Source of the DNA: Rhodothermales bacterium
GTDB taxonomy: Bacteria; Bacteroidota; Rhodothermia; Rhodothermales; UBA10348
Direction: 5' to 3'
NCBI GenBank assembly: GCA_017643395.1
Contig: JAEPNP010000004.1
Location: 1-64,000 of the forward strand
Length of the DNA: 64,000 nt
Positions 1 to 11,844 of this stretch are shown here, piece after piece. A model generated the notes under the pieces. The model did not search any database. It worked only from the letters and a program-made list of their open reading frames with translations, and was not told the DNA's origin. The stretch's first letter is position 1; each line of letters starts with the position of its first letter. A program made the position numbers and the translations under genes.

Positions 1-128
1 TTGCCCTCCACGCGCTTGGCGAGCACGGTCGTGATCGCCGCCGTCAGGGTCGTCTTGCCGTGGTCCACGTGACCGATGGTACCCACGTTCACGTGCGGCT
101 TTGTACGCTGAAATGTCTCCTTTGCCAT
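1..128 (-). CDS. tuf: Elongation factor Tu, N-terminal part (cut by window edge)
   Basis: EF-Tu delivers aminoacyl-tRNA to the ribosome as a GTP complex. Only the first 42 residues lie in the window. They begin [20 protein letters not shown] and contain the P-loop GHVDHGKT at residues 19-26, which is diagnostic for EF-Tu. The start is the ATG whose complement is at 126-128. The gene follows fusA on the same strand with about 43 bases between them, the usual last position of a str operon. No strong Shine-Dalgarno sequence is visible before the start. Confidence 0.97.
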   Translation of the reverse strand, partial: MAKETFQRTKPHVNVGTIGHVDHGKTTLTAAITTVLAKRVEG

Positions 129-171
129 GGCTGTGTCTTAGCCTGTTTCGCTGTGTTTAGAGCCTGACGGG

Positions 172-2268
172 TCAGGCCGTGACGCCCCGTGCCGTCGAGA
201 TGATCTCATCTGCGACCGCTTTCGGAACGGCTTCATAGTGGTCAAACTGCATGCTGTAGATCGCGCGTCCCTGCGTGATCGAACGCATGTCGGTGGAATA
301 GCCGAACATGTTCGAGAGCGGCACAAACGCCTTGATAACCTGCGCGTCCTGGCGCTGGCCCATGCTCTCGATGCGACCGCGGCGGCTATTCAGGTCGCCG
401 ATCACATCGCCCATGTACTCCTCGGGAGTCACGACCTCGACCGCCATGATGGGCTCCATGATCTGGGGCTTGGCCCGACGTGCCGCCTCGCGGAAGGCCA
501 TGCGGCCCGCGATTTCGAACGCGTTCTGGTCGGAGTCCACGTTGTGGAACTTGCCGTCATAAAGACGGGCGCGCACGGCCTCGACCGGGTAGCCGGCCAG
601 CGGTCCCTGCTCCATGGCGGACTTGATGCCCTTCTCCACCGAGCCGATGAACTCACGCGGGATGGAGCCGCCCTTGATCTCGTCCACCCACTCGAGGCCC
701 TGCTCGGCCTCCTGGGCAGGTCCGATCTCGACCCATACCTCGGCAAACTGGCCTTTACCACCGGTCTGCTTCTTGTGCGTGTAGCGCTCGTCCACTGCGG
801 TGGTGAGTGCCTCGCGGTAGGCGACCTGCGGCTTGCCGACGTTGGCTTCCACCTTGAACTCGCGCTTCAGGCGATCCACGATGATCTCGAGGTGCAGCTC
901 GCCCATGCCGGCGATGATCGTCTGCCCGGTCTCGTGATCCACGGAGACCTTGAACGTCGGATCTTCCTCGGCCAGCTTCTGGAGGCCAACGCCCAACTTG
1001 TCGTTGTCGGCTTTGGTCTTGGGCTCGATGGCAATCCGGATAACGGGCTCCGGGAATTCCATCTGCTCCAGAATGATCTGGTTGTTCGGGTCACAGAGCG
1101 TATCGCCCGTGTAGACCTCCTTCAGGCCCACGGCAGCGGCAATGTCACCGGCGCGTACCGTTTCGACATCCTCGCGGCTGTTCGCGTGCATGAACAGGAT
1201 GCGGCCGATGCGCTCCTTCTTGCTCGTGGACGTGTTGATCACCGCCGTGCCCTTGTCGAGCGTGCCCGAGTAGACGCGGATGAAGGTGATCTTGCCGACG
1301 TAGGGGTCGGTGGCAATCTTGAATGCGATGGCGCTGAACGGGGCAGACGGGTCTGCCGGACGCTCCTGCTCCTCGTCCGTCTTGGGCACCACGCCGGTGA
1401 TGGCGGGCACGTCCAGCGGGCTGGGCAGGTAGTCGATGACGCCGTCCAGAAGGCGCTGCACGCCCTTGTTCTTGAACGCCGAACCGCAGAAGACCGGGGT
1501 GATCTCCATCTCGAGGGTGGCTTCGCGCACAACGGCTTTCAGCTCCTCGGCGGTGATCTCCTCGCCCTCGAGGTACTTCATGAGGAGGTCATCATGCTTC
1601 TCGGCCACGGCCTCGAGCAGATTGATGCGCCAGTGGCGCGCCTCCTTTTTCAGGTCGTCAGGGATGTCGATCTCGTCCCAGGTGGCGCCTTTGGACTCAT
1701 CGTGCCAGACAATCGCCTTGTTCTGGATGAGGTCGATGACGCCGCGGAACATGCTGCCCTCGCCGATCGGCACCTGCACCGGCACCGGATTGGCTTTCAG
1801 ACGCTCCTTCATCTGGTTGATGGCCGCCTCGAAATCGGCGCCGGTGCGGTCCATCTTGTTGACGAAGGCGATGCGGGGCACGCCATACTTGTTGGCCTGG
1901 CGCCAGACCGTCTCGGACTGGGGCTCTACGCCACCCACGGCGCAGAAGAGTGCCACGGCGCCGTCGAGCACGCGCAGGGACCGCTCCACCTCCACGGTGA
2001 AGTCAACGTGACCCGGCGTGTCGATAATGTTGATCCGGTAGTCCTTCCAGAAGGCCTGGGTAGCGGCGGAGGTAATCGTGATACCACGCTCCTTCTCCTG
2101 CTCCATCCAGTCCATGGTCGCACCACCCTCATGCACCTCACCCATGCGGTGCAGGCGCCCGGTGTAAAACAGGATGCGCTCGGTCGTGGTGGTCTTACCG
2201 GCATCGATGTGGGCCATGATGCCGATGTTGCGCGTGCGCTCCAGGGCAAAACCGTTGTTCGATGACAT
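172..2268 (-). CDS. fusA: Elongation factor G
   Basis: Translocation GTPase of the ribosome, 698 residues, normal EF-G length. The G1 motif AHIDAGKT lies at residues 19-26, followed by switch I (RGITITSAA), G3 DTPGHVDF and G4 NKMD. Domains II-V follow, including the domain IV segment [16 protein letters not shown] and the C-terminal [11 protein letters not shown] region. It lies between rpsG and tuf as in a classical str operon. A second EF-G-like gene at 59062-61185 is more divergent, so this copy is the housekeeping one. Confidence 0.98.
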   Translation of the reverse strand: MSSNNGFALERTRNIGIMAHIDAGKTTTTERILFYTGRLHRMGEVHEGGATMDWMEQEKERGITITSAATQAFWKDYRINIIDTPGHVDFTVEVERSLRVLDGAVALFCAVGGVEPQSETVWRQANKYGVPRIAFVNKMDRTGADFEAAINQMKERLKANPVPVQVPIGEGSMFRGVIDLIQNKAIVWHDESKGATWDEIDIPDDLKKEARHWRINLLEAVAEKHDDLLMKYLEGEEITAEELKAVVREATLEMEITPVFCGSAFKNKGVQRLLDGVIDYLPSPLDVPAITGVVPKTDEEQERPADPSAPFSAIAFKIATDPYVGKITFIRVYSGTLDKGTAVINTSTSKKERIGRILFMHANSREDVETVRAGDIAAAVGLKEVYTGDTLCDPNNQIILEQMEFPEPVIRIAIEPKTKADNDKLGVGLQKLAEEDPTFKVSVDHETGQTIIAGMGELHLEIIVDRLKREFKVEANVGKPQVAYREALTTAVDERYTHKKQTGGKGQFAEVWVEIGPAQEAEQGLEWVDEIKGGSIPREFIGSVEKGIKSAMEQGPLAGYPVEAVRARLYDGKFHNVDSDQNAFEIAGRMAFREAARRAKPQIMEPIMAVEVVTPEEYMGDVIGDLNSRRGRIESMGQRQDAQVIKAFVPLSNMFGYSTDMRSITQGRAIYSMQFDHYEAVPKAVADEIISTARGVTA

Positions 2269-2304
2269 CTATCTCTACTCTACTTTAGTCGTTCAGGGGT
2301 CTCC

Positions 2305-2772
2305 CTAGAAACGGAAGTGGGCAAAAGCCTTGTTGGCTTCGGCCATGCGGTGCGTGTCGTCCTTCTTCTTCATGGCACCACCCTCGCCTTTGGCCGCGGC
2401 CATCAGCTCGGCGGCAAGGCGGTTGGCCATGCTCTTGTCGTTCCGGGCCTTGGCATACTGGAGAATCCAGCGGAACGCGAGGGCCGTGCGGCGATCCGGA
2501 CGGACTTCGACAGGAACCTGGTACGTGGCACCACCGACACGGCGGCTGCGGACTTCCACGAGAGGCGCAACATTGTTGACAGCCTTGCGGAACACTTCCA
2601 CACCCGGCTCACTGGTGCGATCCTCGATGAGGTCGAAGGCCTGGTAGATCAGGTTCCTGGCCACGCTCTTCTTGCCGCTTTCCATTACGGCATTGACAAA
2701 CCGGGTGACCAGGATGTCTCCGTAGACCGGGTCGGCAATCGGGGTCCGGCGTTCGGCTCTTTTCTTACGCAT
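2305..2772 (-). CDS. rpsG: 30S ribosomal protein S7
   Basis: Primary 16S rRNA-binding protein that nucleates the head of the small subunit; 155 residues, the normal length. Typical S7 segments are visible: [20 protein letters not shown] near the N terminus, the [17 protein letters not shown] beta-hairpin region, and [13 protein letters not shown] at the C terminus. The gene sits about 50 bases after rpsL and 36 bases before fusA on the same strand, so it is almost certainly cotranscribed with them. Confidence 0.98.
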   Translation of the reverse strand: MRKKRAERRTPIADPVYGDILVTRFVNAVMESGKKSVARNLIYQAFDLIEDRTSEPGVEVFRKAVNNVAPLVEVRSRRVGGATYQVPVEVRPDRRTALAFRWILQYAKARNDKSMANRLAAELMAAAKGEGGAMKKKDDTHRMAEANKAFAHFRF

Positions 2773-2824
2773 GTTCTGATCTCGCTCGGGGCGACGCGCT
2801 GTCGCCCGGGGGCTTGGTTAGTGC

Positions 2825-3193
2825 TTACGGGCGCTTGGCGCCGTACTTGGACCGCGACTGACGTCGGTCGGCGACGCCGGAGGTGTCGAGAGCTCCGCGC
2901 ACGATGTGGTACTTCACACCGGGGAGGTCCTTCACACGACCGCCGCGCACCAGCACAATGGAGTGCTCCTGAAGATTGTGCCCTTCGCCCGGGATGTAGG
3001 CGATGACTTCGACACCGTTGGTGAGGCGCACCTTGGCGACCTTACGGAGTGCCGAGTTCGGCTTCTTCGGCGTGGTGGTGTACACACGGGTGCACACACC
3101 GCGGCGCTGCGGGCACGACGCGAGTGCCGGGGACTTGGTCTTCTTGACCTTGTCGTGGCGCCCTTTGCGAACGAGCTGCTGGATTGTTGGCAC
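2825..3193 (-). CDS. rpsL: 30S ribosomal protein S12
   Basis: Decoding-centre protein of the small subunit, 122 residues. The conserved [15 protein letters not shown] stretch and the [18 protein letters not shown] and [10 protein letters not shown] stretches are intact. The two lysines (in PKKPN and in GRVKDLPG) where streptomycin-resistance substitutions usually fall are both wild type. It is the first gene of the str string, with AAGGA about 10 bases before the ATG. Transcription could start in the 291-base gap behind ftsH or read through from ftsH. Confidence 0.98.
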   Translation of the reverse strand: MPTIQQLVRKGRHDKVKKTKSPALASCPQRRGVCTRVYTTTPKKPNSALRKVAKVRLTNGVEVIAYIPGEGHNLQEHSIVLVRGGRVKDLPGVKYHIVRGALDTSGVADRRQSRSKYGAKRP

Positions 3194-3400
3194 GAGGTTT
3201 TCCTTGGCTTTGCGACCCCCACGGGGCCGGCTTTCAGATGGACTCGCGACGGCCAGCCGCGAGTTGTTTCAGCCTTCCAATATAAGGGGTCAAACCGCCG
3301 TGCCTTTGCGGGCACCGTGAAGAAACCTAGATGGGCGATGGGCGGATCAGCGAAAACGGCCTCCTGAGGCCGGATCGCGGTTCCTTCACAAACTCAAGTC

Positions 3401-3446
3401 GTGTGAGCGATCTATAACGTTATATCGCGTTATATTCTGCTCACAC
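3401..3446. repeat. Long two-step perfect dyad between ftsH and rpsL
   Basis: Arms GTGTGAGC (3401-3408) and GCTCACAC (3439-3446) are exact reverse complements. Inside them a second pair, ATAACG (3414-3419) and CGTTAT (3428-3433), is also exact. The spacers are symmetric: 5 bases between arm steps on each side and an 8-base centre. Neither strand has a T run after it, so a simple intrinsic terminator is unlikely. An operator or an RNA structure in the ftsH-rpsL spacer fits better. Function unknown. Confidence 0.6.
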
Positions 3447-3484
3447 CGCTCACGCCCTCCTCATGGCAGGCCGGCCCCGTTGAA

Positions 3485-5608
<2,124 letters not shown>

Positions 5609-5743
5609 AAACCCTGTACTCGGCGTGTCGCTGATGACGCGAAAGAGAAGCCAATCCCGTACAAAAGGGGATTCTGATGGTTCCTACGCAGGGCCTTGGC
5701 ATGTGGATGCGCCGGTCGCCCCTCCAGGCATTAGTTTCATCGT

Positions 5744-7582
5744 ATGGTCTCATCCCGTTCCCTCCTGCTCGCCGCGTCCATCGTCACCCTGACAGCCTGT
5801 GCCGGCTCGCACGAGTTGGTGCCCTCCGACGCAGACGTGGTGCTCGCAGAGCACCTGCTTGATGCTCCGGATCCGGCCCAGCCCGGCCCGTTCCAGGTGC
5901 GCGCGCTGTACTACGGATCCGGTGAGGACAAACGACGCCCGGAGTTCCGCGATTCGGTAGCCGTGGTCACCGACTCCGTGGACGCCAGCAAACTGGTGGA
6001 CCTGGGCTCGTCGGAAGGGTCGAGGACACGGTATTGGGGATTCGGCGCGGAGGCGTTTCCGATCAACGGCCGGGTCTGGCACCCGGAGGGTGAAGGGCCC
6101 TTCCCGCTCGTGTTGGTGGTGCACGGCAACCACAACATGAAGGACTTCTCCGACCCGGGGTACGCCTACCTCGGGCGACACCTGGCGTCCCGCGGGTTCA
6201 TCCTGGTCTCGGTGGACATGAACTTCATCAACGGGGGGGTGCGCCAGGAGAACGATGCCCGCGGCTGGCTGCTGCTGAAGCACCTTGCGGCCTGGCGGTC
6301 CTTCAACGAAGACCCGGAGCATCCACTGCACGGCCTCGCCGACCTCGACCGCGTTTCCCTGATCGGGCACTCGCGGGGTGGTGAGGCCGTCGGCCACGCC
6401 GCCGCGTTCAATCGCCTCTCCCACTACCCCGACGACGGCTCCGTCGAGTTCGACTTCAACTTCGGGATTCGCTCCATTGCGGCCATCGCCCCCGTGGACG
6501 GGCAGTATCTGCCCACCGGGCGGCATGTGCCGGTTTCCGATGTCAGCTACCTGGTGTTCCATGGCTCGCATGACGGAGACGTGACGAGTTTCCACGGACT
6601 CCGGCAGTACCAGCGCACGGAGCTGACTCCAGGGACGGATCAGTTCAAGGCTGCGGTGTACATGTACCGGGCCAACCACGGTCAGTGGAATGAGGTGTGG
6701 AACTCCAGGGACTGGGGTCCCCGAAGCGGCCGCACGCTGGACCTGTCGGTACTCATCGAGCCGGAGGCACAGCGGCACATGGCGCTGGTCTACCTGACGG
6801 CGTTCCTGGAGGCCACACTCAAGGACAACCCGGCCTGGTTACCCCTCTTCCGCGACCATCGTGTGGCCGGAGACTGGCTGCCCGACACGATCTACATCAC
6901 CCGGTATCAGCACAACTCGTTTGTGCCGCTGGCCGACTTTGAAGAGGACATCGACCTCACCACAGGATCGACTGCGGGCGTGCACATCGCCGCAGACAGC
7001 CTGTCCACCTGGCGCGAGGAGCCCCTGGTACTGCGATCGCGCAACCGCACCTCGACCTCCAACCAGCAGCAGACCCAGGCAGCCCGGCTCTCCTGGGAGC
7101 AGGATTCGACCGATGTGGTCCCGGAATACAGGATTGCGTTCGACGATCCCCCTCGAGAGCTGCGTGCAGAAACCACGCTCGACCTGTTGCTTTCGCCTGA
7201 CGGTGGTTCCGAACCGGACTCGCTGGCCACGCCGGGAGCCTTCACCGACCTCTCCGTGCGCGTGACCGATGCGCAGGGCAACCAAACGAGCGTTCCCCTC
7301 TCGGCGTACGGTCCCATTCGTGCTCCCCTGGAGATCGGCGTGATGCGGCGGAACATGGACAAGAGCCGCTTCGGCCGAACCTGGGAGATCGTGCTGCAGT
7401 CCTTTTCGATTCCCCTGGGAGATTTCCACGGGATCGATCCGGCTTCCATCCGGGAAGTGGCCCTGGTCTTCGACCTGCGCCCGAAGGGCACCGTCATCGT
7501 CGACGAGATCGGGTTTGCCGAACCCGGGCCGGCATTCCTTCGGGCTCGTCTTCCTCAGCCGCTGCCGGCTAGCGCCAACTGA
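5744..7582 (+). CDS. Lipoprotein of the alpha/beta-hydrolase superfamily
   Basis: Predicted outer-membrane or periplasmic lipoprotein of 612 residues. The signal peptide ends in a lipobox (SIVTLTAC, Cys19). An alpha/beta-hydrolase core follows, with an oxyanion region LVVHGNHN, the nucleophile elbow GHSRGGE (Ser near residue 209), a likely acid in FHGSHDGDV and a likely base in RANHGQW. This resembles dienelactone-hydrolase or PET-hydrolase-like folds, but the substrate cannot be read. About 230 C-terminal residues look like an added beta-rich domain. The final 14 bases overlap the end of the convergent gene at 7569. The ATG at 5744 is followed directly by a good signal sequence, which fixes the start. 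Confidence 0.8.
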   Translation: MVSSRSLLLAASIVTLTACAGSHELVPSDADVVLAEHLLDAPDPAQPGPFQVRALYYGSGEDKRRPEFRDSVAVVTDSVDASKLVDLGSSEGSRTRYWGFGAEAFPINGRVWHPEGEGPFPLVLVVHGNHNMKDFSDPGYAYLGRHLASRGFILVSVDMNFINGGVRQENDARGWLLLKHLAAWRSFNEDPEHPLHGLADLDRVSLIGHSRGGEAVGHAAAFNRLSHYPDDGSVEFDFNFGIRSIAAIAPVDGQYLPTGRHVPVSDVSYLVFHGSHDGDVTSFHGLRQYQRTELTPGTDQFKAAVYMYRANHGQWNEVWNSRDWGPRSGRTLDLSVLIEPEAQRHMALVYLTAFLEATLKDNPAWLPLFRDHRVAGDWLPDTIYITRYQHNSFVPLADFEEDIDLTTGSTAGVHIAADSLSTWREEPLVLRSRNRTSTSNQQQTQAARLSWEQDSTDVVPEYRIAFDDPPRELRAETTLDLLLSPDGGSEPDSLATPGAFTDLSVRVTDAQGNQTSVPLSAYGPIRAPLEIGVMRRNMDKSRFGRTWEIVLQSFSIPLGDFHGIDPASIREVALVFDLRPKGTVIVDEIGFAEPGPAFLRARLPQPLPASAN

Positions 7583-8384
7583 TTCCGAATCGGTGGGTCG
7601 TAGCGCCCAGGTACTCGGAGCGGGCCCAGGAAAACGTCAGCAGATCGCCTGTGTAGGAGGCGCCAAAGGTGGGCGCGTCCTGCCCGAACTGGCGCTGCCA
7701 GCCGCCAAGCACGCGGAACGTGCGCCCCCTGACGGGCCAGTAGGCGAGCTCCCCACCAACTCCACCGTGGAACGCATCCTGATAGCGGGCCAGGTGACCG
7801 GCAAAAGCCACATCGAGCGGGCCCACCTCACCTCGCAGACTGGATACGTTCAGTACGGTCGCTACCTCCCGCGGTACGACAGGTGGCACGATGGGCGCGT
7901 CCACACCCCGGCCCAATCCCACCACCGAAAGCCCGACATCCAGGGAACCCAGTCGCCGGGAGACGCCAAGATCAAGCCTCATGGCGCGGTCTTGCCCTCG
8001 CGCCGCGTCCTGCTCGACGAGGTGAAGTCCGGCACCGAGCCGGAAGCCCTTGAGTTCGTGCGATGCGGCCCCGCTGACTGCGAGAGCCGAGACGCCGTCG
8101 GCCGACGGGAGTTGGCGCGCGCCGAATACGAACCGGTCGACGGCCGCGGCCATGAAGATGTCCATCGCCAGGTCATCGCGATAACGCACAGAGACGGAGC
8201 CGCCGTCGGCCCAGGCCGCGGAGGCGGGATTGACCCAGGCCGCTTCCGGAGCACGCAGGCCGAGCGTGACTGATCCTCCCATCGCGGCCGCCCGTGGTCC
8301 CGGTGCAACCGAGGTGAGCCAGGACTGCCCCGAGGCCGGCCAGGCGATAATCCCCACGAGTACCACAGCTGCGATGCGCATCAT
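7569..8384 (-). CDS. PorV/PorQ-like outer-membrane beta-barrel protein
   Basis: 271 residues with a signal peptide (MMRIAAVVLVGIIAWPASGQ). The next stretch, GPRAAAMGGSVTLGLRAPEA followed by AWVNPA, is the hallmark N terminus of the UPF0164/PorV/PorQ outer-membrane family, and the rest alternates like a beta-barrel. In Bacteroidota such proteins act in type IX secretion, as shuttle (PorV) or as part of the cell-surface attachment complex (PorQ). Its start overlaps the stop of the TPR lipoprotein by 4 bases, so the two are translationally coupled. Five likely T9SS cargo genes occur in this window. Whether it is PorV, PorQ or another member is not resolved. Confidence 0.7.
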   Translation of the reverse strand: MMRIAAVVLVGIIAWPASGQSWLTSVAPGPRAAAMGGSVTLGLRAPEAAWVNPASAAWADGGSVSVRYRDDLAMDIFMAAAVDRFVFGARQLPSADGVSALAVSGAASHELKGFRLGAGLHLVEQDAARGQDRAMRLDLGVSRRLGSLDVGLSVVGLGRGVDAPIVPPVVPREVATVLNVSSLRGEVGPLDVAFAGHLARYQDAFHGGVGGELAYWPVRGRTFRVLGGWQRQFGQDAPTFGASYTGDLLTFSWARSEYLGATTHRFGISWR

Positions 8385-11300
8385 GGATCCGGCGTCAGAA
8401 TGTGTAGCAGAAAGGCGTCAAGAGGCAGATTCGTGCCGAGAGATGCCGCAAAGCGCACGGCTTCCTGACGGGTCTCGAAGCGTCCTGCCGTCACCAGGAT
8501 ACCGACCTGATCCTGCCAGGCACCTGTCCAGATTTCCGGCTCGGCCTGGCCCTGAAGAATCGGTCGGAGATTGTCACGCACTTCTGGTGCAGCTGCCAGG
8601 TCCCGCAGCTCCGACAGGGCGACCGTCCACCCGGACCAAGCGGTCTCCTCTTCCTCCTCGGTGGGCTCGAGCGGCTGCAGCGCATCCGTTTCCACGATCC
8701 GCATCTCCGTGGACATGCCCTGCACGGCGTCCCGTGCCCCGGCCATACCCACAGGCACCTGACGGACCAGCACCGTGTCCGCAGCGGCCTCTTCCACCTC
8801 GACCTCCAGGTCAGTGGCGGCTTTCAGGCTGTCTGCAGGCACCTCGGCCGGAGCGGGAGCGGCCAGACTGTCGGGCACCGCGGCGACGAGCGACGAATCA
8901 GGAAGCAACGCCGCAAGCGAGTCCAGTCGCGCCTGCTCGATGGCCGCTTCGATGGAATCGATGCGCGCCTGCTCCTCGGCCTCGATGTCCTCTATAGCGC
9001 CCAGGATGTCCCCTGCGCGCTGCGCGTAGTCACTTCCGGCATAGCGCTGTGAGATGTGCGCCATGAGTTCCTTGAGCGTGAGCTCATTCCACGCGCGCTC
9101 CGGCTCCACAGGGACCGGCTCCGGCTCTTCCACAGGCAGGGTGTCGGCTTCGGCAAGTGTGGCCTCGGGCTGCGCGGCCTCAGTCGGTGCGGCTTCAGTC
9201 TGTGCGCTTTCGGCCCCGGAGCCTTCCGGAAGGGCGCCGCCGGCCGCCGCCAGCGAATCGGCGGATGCCGCAGTCCCTCCTTCAGAAGCCACGCCCGCCC
9301 CAGACTCCAGGTCCACGGTCAGTGAGTCGTTCGACACCGGCTCCAATTCCGCCTGACCCGCTGCGGTCGAGTCCTGTGCTGCCAGGGAGTCTGCCGCCGC
9401 AGGCAGGCCCTCTGACGCCGACTCGTCGTCCTCGGAACCCGGCAGAAGCGCGGCTCCCAGCGAGTCCGCCTCCGCCGGCGTACGCAGGGAGTCGGCTGCG
9501 ACCGCTCCGAGCGAATCGGGCACGATCTGCCCAAGCGAATCCAGTGGCACAGACATCGTGTCCGGCTCGGGCGGCGTTACCACACCGGTGCGGGCAAGCA
9601 GAGAGTCGGCCACGGTCAGCGGAAGCGGCGCACGCAGATTGAGCGTGTCCCGGTCCGCCCACTCGAGGAATATCGAACCGGCGGCGAGCAGCGCCTTGGG
9701 CACGATGGCCGTGCTCGGGTAGGTGCCTGCCACCTCGACCATGCCGTTCATGGCTTCGCGGTAGGCCTCGTCGTCCCAGCGCTGGAAGTAGCGGGCGTAC
9801 AGCGATTCCGCAAGCGCCAGACTGTCGGGAACGACCTCGTCATCCTCCACGCCGAAAAGCTCCCGCACGCGGTCGGCGAACTCGGAGTCCGGGTACTGAT
9901 CCAGAACCTGCTGATAGATGCCGTTGGCCGCCAGCGAATCTCCAAGCGCGCGCTGGATTTCGGCAAGCGCGTACAGCGCCCGGCGGGACACCTCTTCCTC
10001 AGGCGTGTCCTCGAGCACCATGCGGAACCAGGAAGCCGCCGAGTCAGGCCGACTGATGCCCAGAAAGAGTGCCGTTCCGACATCATAGCGGGCCAGGGCG
10101 AGCGCGGACGCCATCTCCGCCTGTGAAAGCGAGTCCCGTGGTACTGCGGACACATCCACCTCGGGCAGCTGGTCCTCGGCCAGCTCCACCTCAAACTCTT
10201 CTTCGGTCCCGTCTTCGCCGGTGAGTTGGGCACCTGCGACAGCTTCCATGCGCCGCCAGTTCGGGACCAGCGGCCGATCGCCCCACCGGCGCGCAAAACT
10301 CAGCCGTCCCTCCTGACGCATGACCGGATCATCGTGGAAGAGGAATCCTGACTCGCCGCCCGCCGCGTTTCGGGACGGGATGACCTTGCCCTCCGGCAGG
10401 CCCCTGTTGTCCAACGGACTGGCCCCGGAGTTCTGCTGGAAGGCGCGCTCGATCTGACGCTCCTCCTGCTGGCGCTGTCGCTCTGCGAGTTCTTCTGCCC
10501 GGGCGCGCCGCAACTCGAGCACCTTCGCGGCAAAGGTCGAATCATCCATCTGGCCCAACCAGAGCAACGAGTCCAGGCGATCGACTTCGCGGAACGCCCC
10601 GGCATAGGCGCCGAACGCTTCTTTCAGTTCCTGAGCGTCCTCAATGGCCTCCGGGGCGAGCATGGTCTGGTCGGGCGCAGTGGACGCTCCGGGCTGGGGC
10701 ACGCCGATGCGCAGCCCCGAGGCCGCCGTGTCGAAATGCGCGGCCGCCATCACGTAGTTCTCGTCCAGGTCCCGGTAGAGCTCACCGAGCGCGTAGTGGA
10801 TGCGCCCGCGCAACGACGACACCTCACTGGCAAAAACCGGGTCGTACAGCAGCTCATCGTACACGTTGAAGGCCTCATCGGCCAGACCTCCTGCCCGGAG
10901 GATGTCGGCCCGCAGGACCGCGAGCTCCGCGCGATAGGAAAAGTGCTTGTCGTCACGCTCCATGCGGCGCAGCAGCCTCAGGGCCTCCGCCCGATCGCCG
11001 TGCTGTCCTTCCAGGCGGATGGCGCTGTACTGGGCCGCATAGGACAGTTCGTAGTGGGGCCGGTAATCCAGTGTGCGCCGATAGGCCTGCACCGCATCAT
11101 CCCACCGCTCGAGGGTTTCCAGTACCTGCCCCAGCAGGAACGCTGCCCGCGCACCGGTTTCGTTGTCCCGCACCACCTCGAGACCGGCCGCCAGCTCCTG
11201 CGCCGCGGCTTCCCAGTCCGCCTGCTTCACCCGAAGCTCGCCGAGGGCCAGCCGCAACGGCGCACGCCATTCCCGATCAATCTCGCCGGCAAGGGCCTCG

Positions 11301-11797
11301 CCGATTGTCGTCTCAGCCTGGTCGAAGTCACCGCTTGCGACAAACGTGCGGGCCAGCCAGAAGCGCGCCTCGTCCTCCAGGCCGGTTTCCAGATCAATGG
11401 CCTCTCGGAATTTCTGCTCCGCACCGACGTAGTTCTTCTGGAAGAAGTAGGACTTTCCGATGAGCAGGAGCGCATCGTCCACCCATTTGGAGTCCGGGTG
11501 CTCGCGCAACACATCGGCGCTCTTGAGCACGGCCTCTTCGAACTCCCGGCCTCCGCCGGCCGCGTCCGACTCGGTAAAGACCCCCATGTACCGGGTGCGG
11601 TCTACCTCTTCGTTGGTGCGCTGCCGGTTGTTGACGCCGTCTCGAAAAGAGCGCTTGGCGTTGTAGAAGGTGTTGTAGTACGCCGTGAAGTTGTCGTACC
11701 GCTTGCCCACGAAGGACGACGATTTACACCCCGCCAGCGAGACGGATACGACCAATACCAACCCTATGCCGAGGGCACGCGATCTCATAAGCAGCAA
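8381..11797 (-). CDS. Giant TPR lipoprotein, probable PorW/SprE-like T9SS component
   Basis: 1138 residues. A signal peptide ends in a lipobox (SVSLAGC). It is followed by FVGKRYDNFTAYYNTFYNAK, which resembles the N terminus of PorW/SprE, the lipoprotein linking parts of the type IX secretion machinery. TPR-type helices fill residues 60-400 and 560-680 (for example WVDDALLLIGKSYFFQKNY). Residues about 725-990 form an acidic Ala/Ser/Asp-rich region with many DSLAA-type repeats (PDSLGAVAADSLRTPAEADS). The last 60 residues (WQDQVGILVTAGRFETRQEA) could be a SPOR-like domain. The length exceeds that of characterised SprE. The PorW/SprE call rests on the N terminus and the coupled PorV/Q-like gene. 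Confidence 0.62.
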   Translation of the reverse strand: MLLMRSRALGIGLVLVVSVSLAGCKSSSFVGKRYDNFTAYYNTFYNAKRSFRDGVNNRQRTNEEVDRTRYMGVFTESDAAGGGREFEEAVLKSADVLREHPDSKWVDDALLLIGKSYFFQKNYVGAEQKFREAIDLETGLEDEARFWLARTFVASGDFDQAETTIGEALAGEIDREWRAPLRLALGELRVKQADWEAAAQELAAGLEVVRDNETGARAAFLLGQVLETLERWDDAVQAYRRTLDYRPHYELSYAAQYSAIRLEGQHGDRAEALRLLRRMERDDKHFSYRAELAVLRADILRAGGLADEAFNVYDELLYDPVFASEVSSLRGRIHYALGELYRDLDENYVMAAAHFDTAASGLRIGVPQPGASTAPDQTMLAPEAIEDAQELKEAFGAYAGAFREVDRLDSLLWLGQMDDSTFAAKVLELRRARAEELAERQRQQEERQIERAFQQNSGASPLDNRGLPEGKVIPSRNAAGGESGFLFHDDPVMRQEGRLSFARRWGDRPLVPNWRRMEAVAGAQLTGEDGTEEEFEVELAEDQLPEVDVSAVPRDSLSQAEMASALALARYDVGTALFLGISRPDSAASWFRMVLEDTPEEEVSRRALYALAEIQRALGDSLAANGIYQQVLDQYPDSEFADRVRELFGVEDDEVVPDSLALAESLYARYFQRWDDEAYREAMNGMVEVAGTYPSTAIVPKALLAAGSIFLEWADRDTLNLRAPLPLTVADSLLARTGVVTPPEPDTMSVPLDSLGQIVPDSLGAVAADSLRTPAEADSLGAALLPGSEDDESASEGLPAAADSLAAQDSTAAGQAELEPVSNDSLTVDLESGAGVASEGGTAASADSLAAAGGALPEGSGAESAQTEAAPTEAAQPEATLAEADTLPVEEPEPVPVEPERAWNELTLKELMAHISQRYAGSDYAQRAGDILGAIEDIEAEEQARIDSIEAAIEQARLDSLAALLPDSSLVAAVPDSLAAPAPAEVPADSLKAATDLEVEVEEAAADTVLVRQVPVGMAGARDAVQGMSTEMRIVETDALQPLEPTEEEEETAWSGWTVALSELRDLAAAPEVRDNLRPILQGQAEPEIWTGAWQDQVGILVTAGRFETRQEAVRFAASLGTNLPLDAFLLHILTPDP

Positions 11798-11844
11798 CCT
11801 GTTCAGATTGTAGCGCGTGGTTCGGCGAGCAGATGCGGAGTTGG

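Noticed and set aside
238-2265. 675-codon plus-strand frame antisense to fusA
   Set aside because: Shadow of the high-GC codon bias of fusA; the encoded protein is His/Leu/Val-rich without family similarity.
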